From Martelella mediterranea (GTDB taxonomy: Bacteria; Pseudomonadota; Alphaproteobacteria; Rhizobiales; Rhizobiaceae), in assembly GCF_021021415.1 (NCBI RefSeq), contig NZ_JAINWJ010000011.1:1-64000 (forward strand): a stretch of DNA of 64,000 nucleotides, in the 5' to 3' direction. The notes under the pieces are model-generated. The model saw nothing but the letters and a program-made list of their open reading frames with translations. It was not told where the DNA came from and ran no database searches. Position numbers and translations under genes: made by a program. Of this stretch, positions 27,321 to 35,058 are shown piece after piece; within the stretch, counting starts at the first letter, position 1; each line of letters opens with the position of its first letter.

Positions 27321-28262
27321 ATGACGAGATCGACCAGTATCGCCCGTTTTGCCCTGTTGGCCTTTGCCACGCTCTTGTGCCTCGCGCCGGTGACGGCACG
27401 GTCGCAGATCATGGACCGGACCGTGCAGGTGGGAGACCAGTCCGTGCGCTATCTGGCTGCGGGAACGGGCGACAAAGCCATTGTCCTGCTGCATGGCTGG
27501 CCGCAGAGCGCCGATGAGTTCAGGAAAATTATCCCTGACCTTGCCGAAGGTTATCACGTCTATGCACCGGATCTCAGCGGCATCGGCGACAGCACGGCGC
27601 CGAACCAACGCTGGAACAAGGCAGCGCTTGCCGGCGACGTCAAGGCGTTCGCAGATCATATGGGTCTGAAAGACCCGCTTGTTGTCGGACACGATATCGG
27701 CGGCATGGTCGCCTATGCCTATGCCAGGCTCTATCCGGACGCGTTGAGCGGGGTTGCCATCCTCGATGTTCCAATCCCGGGGCTCGATCCCGCCGATGCC
27801 ATCGCGGCCACTGCGCACGCCTGGCATTATGATTTTCACAATCAGGTCGGCCTGGCCGAGACCCTGGTAGAGGGGCGTCAGGCAGCGTATTTCGGCTATT
27901 TCATCAACAAGGTGAGTGCGAACCCCAAAGCGATTTCGCGCGAAGACATCGCTGTTTATGCCAAGGCCTATGAAACGCCGGAAAGCCTGCGTGCCGGTTT
28001 TGAACTCTACCGCGCCTTTGACGAGGATGCGGCGTTCTTCAAGGCACAGGTTTCCCGCTTCACGGTGCCCATGCTTGTGGTCGGCGCCGAGTTTTCGACG
28101 GGCGGGGCGCTGCCCATCATGGAGGACTCCTTCGCCAGGCAGGGCGCAACGGACATCACAACCGTGATTGTGGAAGGCTCCGGGCACTGGCTGGCCGAGG
28201 AGAAACCCGCCGCCACGGTGCAGGCGATTGAGGACTTTGCTGCGGTCGTCTTCAACGACTAG
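27321..28262 (+). CDS. Exported alpha/beta hydrolase (epoxide hydrolase/dehalogenase-like)
   Basis: 313 residues from ATG 27321, which has GGAG at a proper distance; the ATG at 27306 does not. A signal peptide (MTRSTSIARFALLAFATLLC, cleavage near ARSQ) predicts export. The alpha/beta hydrolase core has oxyanion segment LLHGWPQSADEF, nucleophile elbow VGHDIGGMVA with Asp in place of Ser, and His in EGSGHWLAEE. An Asp nucleophile is the mark of epoxide hydrolases, haloalkane dehalogenases and fluoroacetate dehalogenases. The motif HGWPQS fits the epoxide hydrolase branch. Divergent from an Rrf2 regulator, it may detoxify a reactive electrophile in the periplasm. Confidence 0.85.
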   Translation: MTRSTSIARFALLAFATLLCLAPVTARSQIMDRTVQVGDQSVRYLAAGTGDKAIVLLHGWPQSADEFRKIIPDLAEGYHVYAPDLSGIGDSTAPNQRWNKAALAGDVKAFADHMGLKDPLVVGHDIGGMVAYAYARLYPDALSGVAILDVPIPGLDPADAIAATAHAWHYDFHNQVGLAETLVEGRQAAYFGYFINKVSANPKAISREDIAVYAKAYETPESLRAGFELYRAFDEDAAFFKAQVSRFTVPMLVVGAEFSTGGALPIMEDSFARQGATDITTVIVEGSGHWLAEEKPAATVQAIEDFAAVVFND

Positions 28263-28312
28263 CCTTCGCTGCCAGGCATGCTGTATCGAGCAAATCAGTA
28301 ATGGAGACTGCC

Positions 28313-28588
28313 ATGACGGGCTCAGTTCTTCAGCTTAAAGCAAGCTGTCATTGCGGGGCCGTGGTGATCAGCCTGGCCGCCAACCCTCGGAGGTGACAGA
28401 CTGCAACTGCAGCCTATGCCGACGCTATGGCGTGCTCTGGACCTATTACGAGGCGTCCGAAATTACCAGGTTGCCTGTTGGCAATGCCTCCGAGACCTAT
28501 GCCGGGAACGGACGACTTTCATCGCTGCAATGCCTGGAGACACTCGAAGGAGGTGCGCTACATCGTTTCTCCGGAGAGCGCTGACTAA
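28313..28588 (+). pseudogene. GFA-family (glutathione-dependent formaldehyde-activating-like) gene, two frameshifts
   Basis: A start at 28313 gives LKASCHCGAVVISLAANP, the first zinc-binding box of GFA proteins, and then a stop. The reading continues one frame over as SEVTDCNCSLCRRYGVLWTY, the second Cys box. It then moves to the third frame as DDFHRCNAWRHSKEVRYIVS, matching the FHRC segment, up to TAA at 28588. With the frames spliced the protein would be about 90 residues, shorter than usual (120-150). The gene is therefore inactive. The following 140 nt up to 28728 hold nothing recognisable. Confidence 0.8.
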
Positions 28589-28728
28589 ACCCGCGCGATC
28601 CACCTTTTATGGCCTACAGAGCGGTAATTCAGGCGACGCGTCTCCGTTTCGCTGACGAAGGTCGTTTCGGTAATCAGGCTGAACACGAGGCGCGGAATTG
28701 CACCCACCATTCAGCCCTCCCTTGTGCT

Positions 28729-29484
28729 TCAGGTAATCGAAGTTCCATCAACAATCACATGGTCATAGTCCATGGAGCATTTCTCAATGCGGGCTTCGAT
28801 CCGGTAGACGGCGCGGAGCATGTCAACGGTGACGACGTCGCGGGGCGTTCCGCAGGCCCGCATGCGACCATTCTCGATCACGATGACCTTGTCGGCAAAG
28901 CGCAGAGCCTGGTTGAGGTCATGGATCGCGATCAGGACGATCATGCCCCGGGTCTGCGCCTGCCTGCGCATGAAATCCAGCACCTCGACCTGCCGATGAA
29001 GGTCGAGGGCGCTTGTCGGCTCGTCCATCAGCATGATGTCCGGTTCGCGCGACAGCGCCTGCGCGATCGACACGAGCTGCCGCTGGCCGCCCGAAAGCGC
29101 GCCGAGATCGCGGAAGGCGATCGACACGATGTTGAGCGCCCGCATGATCTCGTCGATCAGCCTTGTGTCTTCGTCGCTCACCGACCATGATTTTCCCTGC
29201 TTGCGGGCAAGAAGGATCGACTCGTAGACCGTCAGCACGGCATTCGCCGATGTGTCCTGCGGCATGTAGCTGATGGCATTCTTCGTCCTGGAGCCCTCGA
29301 CGCGCACTTCGCCCGGGCCCTTCAGAATGCCGGTGATGCGTTTGAACAGGGTCGATTTCCCGGCCGCGTTCGGCCCGATGACCGCAACCAGTTCTCCAGC
29401 CCTCATCGGCGGGGTCGTCACATCTTCAACGAAGAGCTTTCGGCCGTGATAGGCGCCGACCGATTGAAGCTGCAGGGCTACCAT
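28729..29484 (-). CDS. Iron-siderophore-type ABC transporter ATP-binding protein (FecE/FepC type)
   Basis: 251 residues. Walker A GPNAAGKST (with Ala where Gly is usual), signature LSGGQRQLVSIAQAL, Walker B IMLMDEP, and switch AIHDLNQALRFAD, the last typical of iron/B12 importers. Its start lies 7 nt inside the end of the FecCD-type permease gene, so translation is coupled. It is the last gene of the operon binding protein-permease-ATPase reading from 31691. Energises uptake of a ferric chelate, haem or cobalamin; the RirA-like box upstream favours iron. Confidence 0.93.
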   Translation of the reverse strand: MVALQLQSVGAYHGRKLFVEDVTTPPMRAGELVAVIGPNAAGKSTLFKRITGILKGPGEVRVEGSRTKNAISYMPQDTSANAVLTVYESILLARKQGKSWSVSDEDTRLIDEIMRALNIVSIAFRDLGALSGGQRQLVSIAQALSREPDIMLMDEPTSALDLHRQVEVLDFMRRQAQTRGMIVLIAIHDLNQALRFADKVIVIENGRMRACGTPRDVVTVDMLRAVYRIEARIEKCSMDYDHVIVDGTSIT

Positions 29485-30545
29485 GAACGGCTCCTGTTGG
29501 AGATGATGAGCGAGAAGAAAAAGGGAACGCCGACCAGGGCGGTGATGATCCCGATCGGAAAAACAACGCCGGGAACGATGGATTTCGACACGATCGACGT
29601 CACGGACAAAAGCAGCGCACCGGACAGGATTGAGCCCGGCAGAAAGAACCGCTGATCCTCGCCGAGGATCATGCGGGCGATGTGCGGACCGACCAGTCCG
29701 ACAAAGCCGATCGTGCCGACGAAGCTGACCGGTACGGCCGCCAGCAGCGAGATGATCAACATGGTTTCAAGCCGGATACGGCGGACATTGATGCCGAAGC
29801 TTGCGGCCTTGTCCTCGCCCAGCCTGATCGCGGTCAGGGCCCAGGCGTTGCGGACAAACAGCGGCACGGCGAGCACCAGAACCGCAAGCGTCACCCAGAT
29901 CTTCGGCCATGTCGCCTTGGTCAGACTGCCCATGGTCCAGAACACGACGGCGGAAAGCGCCTGTTCGGAGGCGAGATATTGCAGGAATGCCAGAAGCGCA
30001 TTGAACGAAAACACCAGAGCGATGCCGAGCAGCACCACGGTCTGCACCGTCACCCCGCGCAGTTGCGAGATGAAGTGGATGAAGAGCGTTGCGGCCAGCG
30101 CCACGATGAAGGCGTTGACGGGAACAAGCATGCCGGCGGCGACGGGGACGAGCGAAATACTGGTGACGATGCCAAGCGCAGCGCCGAAGCTTGCGGCGGC
30201 GGAAATGCCCAGCGTGAAGGGACTCGCCAGCGGATTGGCGAGGATGGTCTGCATCTGCGCGCCCGCGAGGGAGAGGGCCGCCCCCACCACAATCGCCATC
30301 ACTGCGACAGGCATGCGGATATCCCAGACCACGGTGCGGACCTGCACGGAGACGGATGACGGGCTGAAGATCGCTGTGAGCACCTCGCCAAGCCCGTAGC
30401 GCGCCGGCCCCCAGGCGAGGTCGATCGCAAAGGACAGGAAAAGAAGCGCCGAAAGTCCGAAGAGGATCAGCAGCTTGCGCCGGGCAAGCGCGCGATATCG
30501 CGCGCCCCCCGCTTCAGCCTCGATCATGTCTATCGAAGCAACCAT
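29478..30545 (-). CDS. Iron-siderophore-type ABC transporter permease (FecCD family)
   Basis: 355 residues with about ten predicted membrane helices. FecCD hallmarks: LAWGPARYGLGEVL near the start, the VVGAALSLAGAQMQTILANPLASPF segment (parts: GAQMQTILANPLASP), and the C-terminal GTIGFVGLVGPHIARMILGED (parts: GFVGLVGPHIARM). One permease gene only, so the pore is probably a homodimer. It follows the binding-protein gene by 9 nt. Confidence 0.93.
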   Translation of the reverse strand: MVASIDMIEAEAGGARYRALARRKLLILFGLSALLFLSFAIDLAWGPARYGLGEVLTAIFSPSSVSVQVRTVVWDIRMPVAVMAIVVGAALSLAGAQMQTILANPLASPFTLGISAAASFGAALGIVTSISLVPVAAGMLVPVNAFIVALAATLFIHFISQLRGVTVQTVVLLGIALVFSFNALLAFLQYLASEQALSAVVFWTMGSLTKATWPKIWVTLAVLVLAVPLFVRNAWALTAIRLGEDKAASFGINVRRIRLETMLIISLLAAVPVSFVGTIGFVGLVGPHIARMILGEDQRFFLPGSILSGALLLSVTSIVSKSIVPGVVFPIGIITALVGVPFFFSLIISNRSRSW

Positions 30546-30554
30546 GATTTCGGC

Positions 30555-31691
30555 CTACTGCGCCGGCTTGATGTCAGCCCAGTAGCCCGGCTGGTAGTCG
30601 ATCGGCAGGAATTTCTCGTGGAACTCCGCAAATGTCGCGTCCGGGTCGAGATCGGCAAAAAGCTCGGGGTGGAACCATTTGGCAAGCTGCTGGACGGCAA
30701 CGAACTGGTACGGGCTGGTATAGAACTGATGCCAGATCGCATGGACATCGTCGTTCGCCACCGCCTTGGATCCGGTAAAGGCCGGATGCTCCATCAGCGT
30801 CTGCAGCACCGCGCTGTTTTCCTCTGCGGCGGGTGCGGAGCCCGGGCCGACATTGACGAAGCCGCTGGCATCTTCCGTATTGGACCAGTTGGCGCCGGTG
30901 ATGACGATCACATCGGGATTGGACGCCAGAACCTGTTCGGCATTGATGGATCCGGTATAGCCCGGCAGGAAATCAGAACCGATATTGTGGCCGCCGGCCC
31001 AGTCAACCATGAGACCGAAATTGTCCGGGCCGAAGGTTCCGCAGCACTCCACCAGACCGGCGGCGCGGTACATGAAGACGTCAGGCTCCTCAGGTTGCGC
31101 CGCTTCCAGCGTGTCCGTGACCCGCGCCATCTGCGCGTTCCAGTAATCGGCGACGGCCTCGGCGCGCTCCTCATGTCCAAAGAGCTTGCCGAGCACTTCA
31201 AGGCTCGGTTCGGTATTCTTCAGAATATGCTCGCGGAAATCGATATAGACGATCTTCGTGCCGGTTTCCGCCAGTGTCGCCTCAAGCCCGATTTCATCCG
31301 CGGCTTCCTTGTCGCCGATCGGCAGAAGCAGCACGTCGGCATCAAGATCGACCACGGTCTCGATCGAAAGCGTGCCATTGGAAAGTCGGCCGAGGAAGGG
31401 AATGTCTGCGGCTTCGGGAAATTTCGCGACATAGGCGGAATAGCCGCCCTTGTCATTCATATACATGTCATTGCGCCATCCGACGACCTTCGCGAAGGGG
31501 TTTTCCTTCTCGATCGGGGCCAGCCCGTAGATCATCCGGCCCTCGCCGAGGATCACGCGCTCGACCGGTGCATCGAAGCTGACCGCACGACCCGCCACAT
31601 CCTCAACCGTGAAGGACTGGGCAAAGGCGGAAAGCGGCAACAGGGACGCGGCGGCGATCGTTGAGCCTGCAAATAATCTCACCAAATTCAT
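30555..31691 (-). CDS. Iron-type ABC transporter periplasmic binding protein (FecB/FepB-like)
   Basis: 378 residues from ATG 31691, which has GGGAG at the right distance; an ATG six codons earlier has none. Signal peptide LVRLFAGSTIAAASLLPLSAFA, mature start QSFTVEDVAGRAV. Type III binding-protein fold: VERVILGEGRMIYGL, VDLDADVLLLPIGD, LASNPDVIVITGANW. The segment ECCGTFGPDNFGLMVDWAGG is characteristic of a subgroup often found beside SAM methyltransferases. First gene of the operon; the promoter region contains a TGA-N9-TCA box at 31740-31754. Confidence 0.9.
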   Translation of the reverse strand: MNLVRLFAGSTIAAASLLPLSAFAQSFTVEDVAGRAVSFDAPVERVILGEGRMIYGLAPIEKENPFAKVVGWRNDMYMNDKGGYSAYVAKFPEAADIPFLGRLSNGTLSIETVVDLDADVLLLPIGDKEAADEIGLEATLAETGTKIVYIDFREHILKNTEPSLEVLGKLFGHEERAEAVADYWNAQMARVTDTLEAAQPEEPDVFMYRAAGLVECCGTFGPDNFGLMVDWAGGHNIGSDFLPGYTGSINAEQVLASNPDVIVITGANWSNTEDASGFVNVGPGSAPAAEENSAVLQTLMEHPAFTGSKAVANDDVHAIWHQFYTSPYQFVAVQQLAKWFHPELFADLDPDATFAEFHEKFLPIDYQPGYWADIKPAQ

Positions 31692-31739
31692 TCTGGAAAA
31701 CTCCCTCATCTCATCGGATGAATTGAGGCTTATAAAACA

Positions 31740-31754
31740 TGACTTGCTGAATCA
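31740..31754. promoter_or_regulatory. RirA-type iron-responsive operator (TGA-N9-TCA)
   Basis: TGACTTGCTGAATCA fits the IRO box of rhizobial RirA exactly and is centred in a larger imperfect inverted repeat (AAAACAT...CTTG / CAAG...ATGTTTT). It lies 49 nt upstream of the binding-protein start and 52 nt upstream of the divergent methyltransferase start, so it could repress both under iron sufficiency. No Fur- or Irr-type site was noticed. Confidence 0.6.
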
Positions 31755-31805
31755 AGTTTTATGTTTTAGAGCTTTTCCAAAGTGTTAGAGCGACATGAGT
31801 GTCTG

Positions 31806-32594
31806 ATGAACGAGCCGAAGAGCAATTATTCCATCCGCGACGAAATCCGTGACTACTGGTCGGAAAGAGCCGGAACGTTCGATCAGAGCGTCGGCCACGA
31901 GATTTTTTCGGATGCCGAAAGACGAGGCTGGCAGCGACTTATTCGAAAACATCTCGGCGAAGGCCAGGGACGCCGCGCCCTGGACCTTGCCTGCGGAACG
32001 GCGGTGATCTCGCATCTGTTGCATGACCTCGGCTTCTCGGTCACCGGCTTGGACTGGTCCGATACCATGCTCGCTCTCGCGCGCGCCAAGGCGGAAAGCC
32101 GCAAGGCAGATATACGGTTCATCACGGGAGACGCGGAAAATACGCTGGAGCAACCTGGAACCTATGACGTGATCACCAACCGACATCTGGTCTGGACGCT
32201 GGTCGATCCGCCGGCAGCGTTTCGGGAATGGTTCTCGCTGCTCAAGCCCGGCGGAAAGGTTCTGATCGTCGATGGGAACATGGGCAAGACGACCTGGGTG
32301 AAGGGCCTGCAGACGTACTGGACCCGCATGACCGGTAAGGAGCTTTCCGGTCCGCTCAATGCCGATATGGCAGAGTGGCTTCGCGATATCAGGGCGAGGG
32401 TCTATTTCTCTGACCAAATGCCGGCCACCGCGGTTGCCGCGCTGCTGGAGGACGCCGGTTTCGAAAACGTCGTGATCGACCGCAAGCTCACCGATATCCA
32501 CTGGGCGCAGGCCCGCAAGATGCCTGTGATGCGCGGCCTCGACCGAATGTTCCAGGAACGCTTCGCCATCTGCGCCGAGAAGCCACACCGATAG
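31806..32594 (+). CDS. Class I SAM-dependent methyltransferase linked to iron importer
   Basis: 262 residues from ATG 31806 (a GTG at 31782 is possible; neither has a strong ribosome site). SAM-binding motif I is DLACGTA (60-66), the acidic residue of motif II is in GLDWSDTM, and motif III is LLKPGGKVLIVDG. The N-terminus YSIRDEIRDYWSERAGTFD is the ubiE/BioC-like lid with the W-S-x-R-A motif. Methyltransferases of this kind recur next to FecCD-type importers in proteobacteria, but their substrate is not established; modification of an imported chelator or of a metallophore is conceivable. Divergent from the importer across the RirA-like box. Confidence 0.85.
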   Translation: MNEPKSNYSIRDEIRDYWSERAGTFDQSVGHEIFSDAERRGWQRLIRKHLGEGQGRRALDLACGTAVISHLLHDLGFSVTGLDWSDTMLALARAKAESRKADIRFITGDAENTLEQPGTYDVITNRHLVWTLVDPPAAFREWFSLLKPGGKVLIVDGNMGKTTWVKGLQTYWTRMTGKELSGPLNADMAEWLRDIRARVYFSDQMPATAVAALLEDAGFENVVIDRKLTDIHWAQARKMPVMRGLDRMFQERFAICAEKPHR

Positions 32595-32990
32595 GATCGA
32601 GCCGCTGCTGGGTTCTGCCCTCTCTGATCAAAACGAGAGGCGGCGCGCCCCGGCCGGAGCGAACGTTGAAAAGAACGCCTGCGGCCAACAGAGCCTTTCG
32701 CATCGGACTGATGGCAGCACTCGACTATGACCACTTGGGATAAGCAGAAAGAGTATGATGGCGACGCTCAAGCAAGATGAAAGCGACTTTTCCGCAAATT
32801 GAGCATCGCGCGCCGCTTAGCAGGCACAACGGTCGTACAAACATCATGTCCCTCTCGAAGTTCACAAGCGGAGCGCTGACTTGTCAGCCCCTCCACCCCA
32901 AAATCAGATTGTCGGTTTGTTGGAAACTGAGGTGTGAAGCTTCAGCGGTCAACCGCCTGTGCTGGGGCTGGATTCCGGAGGTCGCCTTTA
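32595..32990. other. Intergenic stretch without a supported gene
   Basis: Mixed-composition sequence between the methyltransferase stop and the MITE-like element. Only short frames without ribosome sites occur. No recognisable protein fragment or hairpin was found. Confidence 0.5.
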
Positions 32991-33147
32991 TACCAATGGT
33001 CAGTGATTAGGACCCATATGATGCACGCTGGGATGGTCCCCGAGGGCGTCGAAATCCTCGCCGTAGCTATGGCTACGACTGCGGTTTTCGCTGACCGGCT
33101 TTCAAAATCGCTCCGGTCATATGAGTTCTAATCACTGTCCCTTGGTA
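32991..33147. repeat. 157-bp MITE-like palindromic element with 31-bp terminal inverted repeats
   Basis: The ends TACCAATGGTCAGTGATTAG... (from 32991) and the complement of the right end, TACCAAGGGACAGTGATTAG... (from 33147), agree at 27 of 31 positions. The centre is CGTAGC-TATG-GCTACG (perfect 6-bp arms), and the interior arms are also partly complementary, so the whole element can fold into one long hairpin. It has no coding capacity. Flanks carry TTTA close to each end, a possible target duplication. This fits a non-autonomous insertion element or a REP-type repeat. Confidence 0.7.
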
Positions 33148-33208
33148 TTTAACGCTATCGGGATCCTTTCGAGAATTGAAAAGCCAAACCCTCGTGTGAT
33201 GACCGCCA

Positions 33209-33535
33209 TTGCCCGCGAATGCGCCGTTTCCATCTGGGATAGTGCCGGCAAGGCGCCGCTTCAGGCCTGTGCATCATACCGGCGATGTCGGCCTGAGCTG
33301 GCACAAATATGCGTTGTGGAGAGGCAAGTCCGACATGGACGCCGCCGAAATCGGGCAATGGACGGGGTGTAGATCCTGCAACGCACTTTGCACCAAGTCT
33401 CGCGGCCGCCGTGGAGATTGCCGCGATCCACGCGGCTTTCGAATTATGGCTCGACCGGGTTGATGGCACGCTTTGCAATATGCTCAGGCAGGTCACGACA
33501 CAGTTCCGTGTTGACGACATCGCGACCGACTAGGT
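33209..33535 (+). pseudogene. Decayed coding fragment, family not recognised
   Basis: One frame carries VHHTGDVGLSWHKYALWRGK and DMDAAEIGQWTG. The next frame continues with ATHFAPSLAAAVEIAAIHAA and FELWLDRVDGTLCNMLRQV up to TAG at 33533. Together they look like one protein disrupted by a frameshift close to 33360. No family was recognised. Neighbours on the left are the MITE-like element, on the right the amine-oxidase gene ending at 33680. Confidence 0.35.
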
Positions 33536-33679
33536 GAAGAGCCCCAGCGGTTGCCACGGTTGTTCACGGTTCATCAACTGCCCCAGACCCTCGTTTCGCG
33601 GATAATTGAGGCAGGTGCAAGCGAGTGGCAGGTCCTCATCGCAGTCCTGCTGTTGATCCCGTTCGTGCCGGAACGCCAC

Positions 33680-35011
33680 TCAAACACCCGTATAAGGACG
33701 CGGTCGGCTTCCGTCGGCAAAGCGCGACAGACGGAAGGGATGCGGGTCGACGAAGGCCTGTTCTCCGGTCGCAAGTTGCGCCGCGAGTTTGCCTGCGGCT
33801 GGGCCGATGCCGAAGCCATGGCCCGAGAATCCGGTTGCCACCACCAATCCGCCGATAGCGGGCACGTCGGAGATCACCGGTATCGTGTCGGGCATTGCGT
33901 CGATCATCCCGGCCCAGGCCTGCACGACCTTTGTGTTCCCGAACGCCGGGAACCGGCGCTTGAGCTCGGCATGGGCGGTGCGAATGAAGCGCATGTCGGG
34001 CGCCGGGTCGAGGATGCGGCAGGCCTCGTAGGGCGAGGGGCGATCATAGGGTACATGCCGTTCGCGCTGAAGCGCCTCGAAGAAATCGCGCCCGAACCGG
34101 AGCGCGATATGGCGCCATTCCATTTCCAGGAGCGGGATGTAGTCCATCATGTAGCGGAAATGGGCGGGCGTGATCGGCGCCGTGTTGGAAAGCGCATTGG
34201 CGACGGTCAGGCCGCCATCCGAGCGCCGCCGGACGCCGAGCACGCCGTCCCAGAAATTCACGTCGGGGCCGTTGCTTGTCATGGCCTGCGTGCGGGAAAC
34301 GGAGGAGCGCACGGCAAGTTGCGGCAACCGGATATCGAGGTCGGCAAGGATCCGGCGCGTCCATGCGCCGCCGGCCACGATGACGGCGTTGCAGCGGATT
34401 ACGCCTTGTTCGGTGACCACGCCGGTCACCCGCCCGCCGGCGGTTTCGATGCCGCGCGCCGCGCAGTCGGTCACGATCGTCGCGCCCATGCGCCGCGCGG
34501 CCATCGCCATGCGCGGCACGGCCCATTGCGGCTCGGCGCGGCCATCGCCCGGGCAGAAGAGCGCGCGGGGCGGGGGCGACGTGTCGCCGGGAAGGCGTCG
34601 CGCGATCTCGTCCGGGCCGATCATGCTTGCGGCAATGCCCGCCTCGGCCGCGGTTTTGACCCAGGTCTCGTATTTTTCGGTCAGCGCCTCGTCGCGGGCG
34701 GCGAAGAAGGTTCCGCAGGTCGCAAAACCGACATCGGCGCCGATGCGGGCCGCCATGCCGCGCCACATCGCCAGGCTTTCGCGGATCAGAGGAAGTTCGC
34801 GCGGATCGCGGCGGCCCTGCCGGCACCAGCCCCAGTTCCGGCTCGACTGTTCGGCGGCGACCTGTCCCTTTTCCACAAGAGTGACCGGGTGGCCCTTCTC
34901 GGCCAGCTGCAGCGCCGCCGAGACGCCGATGATCCCGCCGCCGATCACCACGGTTTCGGCGGTATCGGGAAGGGCGGGTGGTTCGAATAGCGGAAGTATC
35001 GCGGGACCCAT
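33680..35011 (-). CDS. FAD-dependent amine/amino-acid oxidase (DAO family)
   Basis: 443 residues. FAD motif VVIGGGIIGVSAALQLAEKG is at about 21-40, followed by EQSSRNWGWCRQGRRDPRE, a segment typical of a DadA/sarcosine-oxidase-like clade in which SSRNWGWCRQ lines the flavin. A middle strand AVIVAGGAWTRRIL and a C-terminal VATGFSGHGFGIGPA complete the DAO fold. Expected chemistry: oxidation of a secondary or primary amine of an amino acid derivative to an imine. It is the last gene of an operon with an amino-acid importer, a PLP lyase and an M20 amidohydrolase, 47 nt after the latter. Confidence 0.88.
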   Translation of the reverse strand: MGPAILPLFEPPALPDTAETVVIGGGIIGVSAALQLAEKGHPVTLVEKGQVAAEQSSRNWGWCRQGRRDPRELPLIRESLAMWRGMAARIGADVGFATCGTFFAARDEALTEKYETWVKTAAEAGIAASMIGPDEIARRLPGDTSPPPRALFCPGDGRAEPQWAVPRMAMAARRMGATIVTDCAARGIETAGGRVTGVVTEQGVIRCNAVIVAGGAWTRRILADLDIRLPQLAVRSSVSRTQAMTSNGPDVNFWDGVLGVRRRSDGGLTVANALSNTAPITPAHFRYMMDYIPLLEMEWRHIALRFGRDFFEALQRERHVPYDRPSPYEACRILDPAPDMRFIRTAHAELKRRFPAFGNTKVVQAWAGMIDAMPDTIPVISDVPAIGGLVVATGFSGHGFGIGPAAGKLAAQLATGEQAFVDPHPFRLSRFADGSRPRPYTGV

Positions 35012-35058
35012 ATAGACGTATCTCCCCGGTTTGAGCGTTCGGAAAAATTCCGGCGGGC

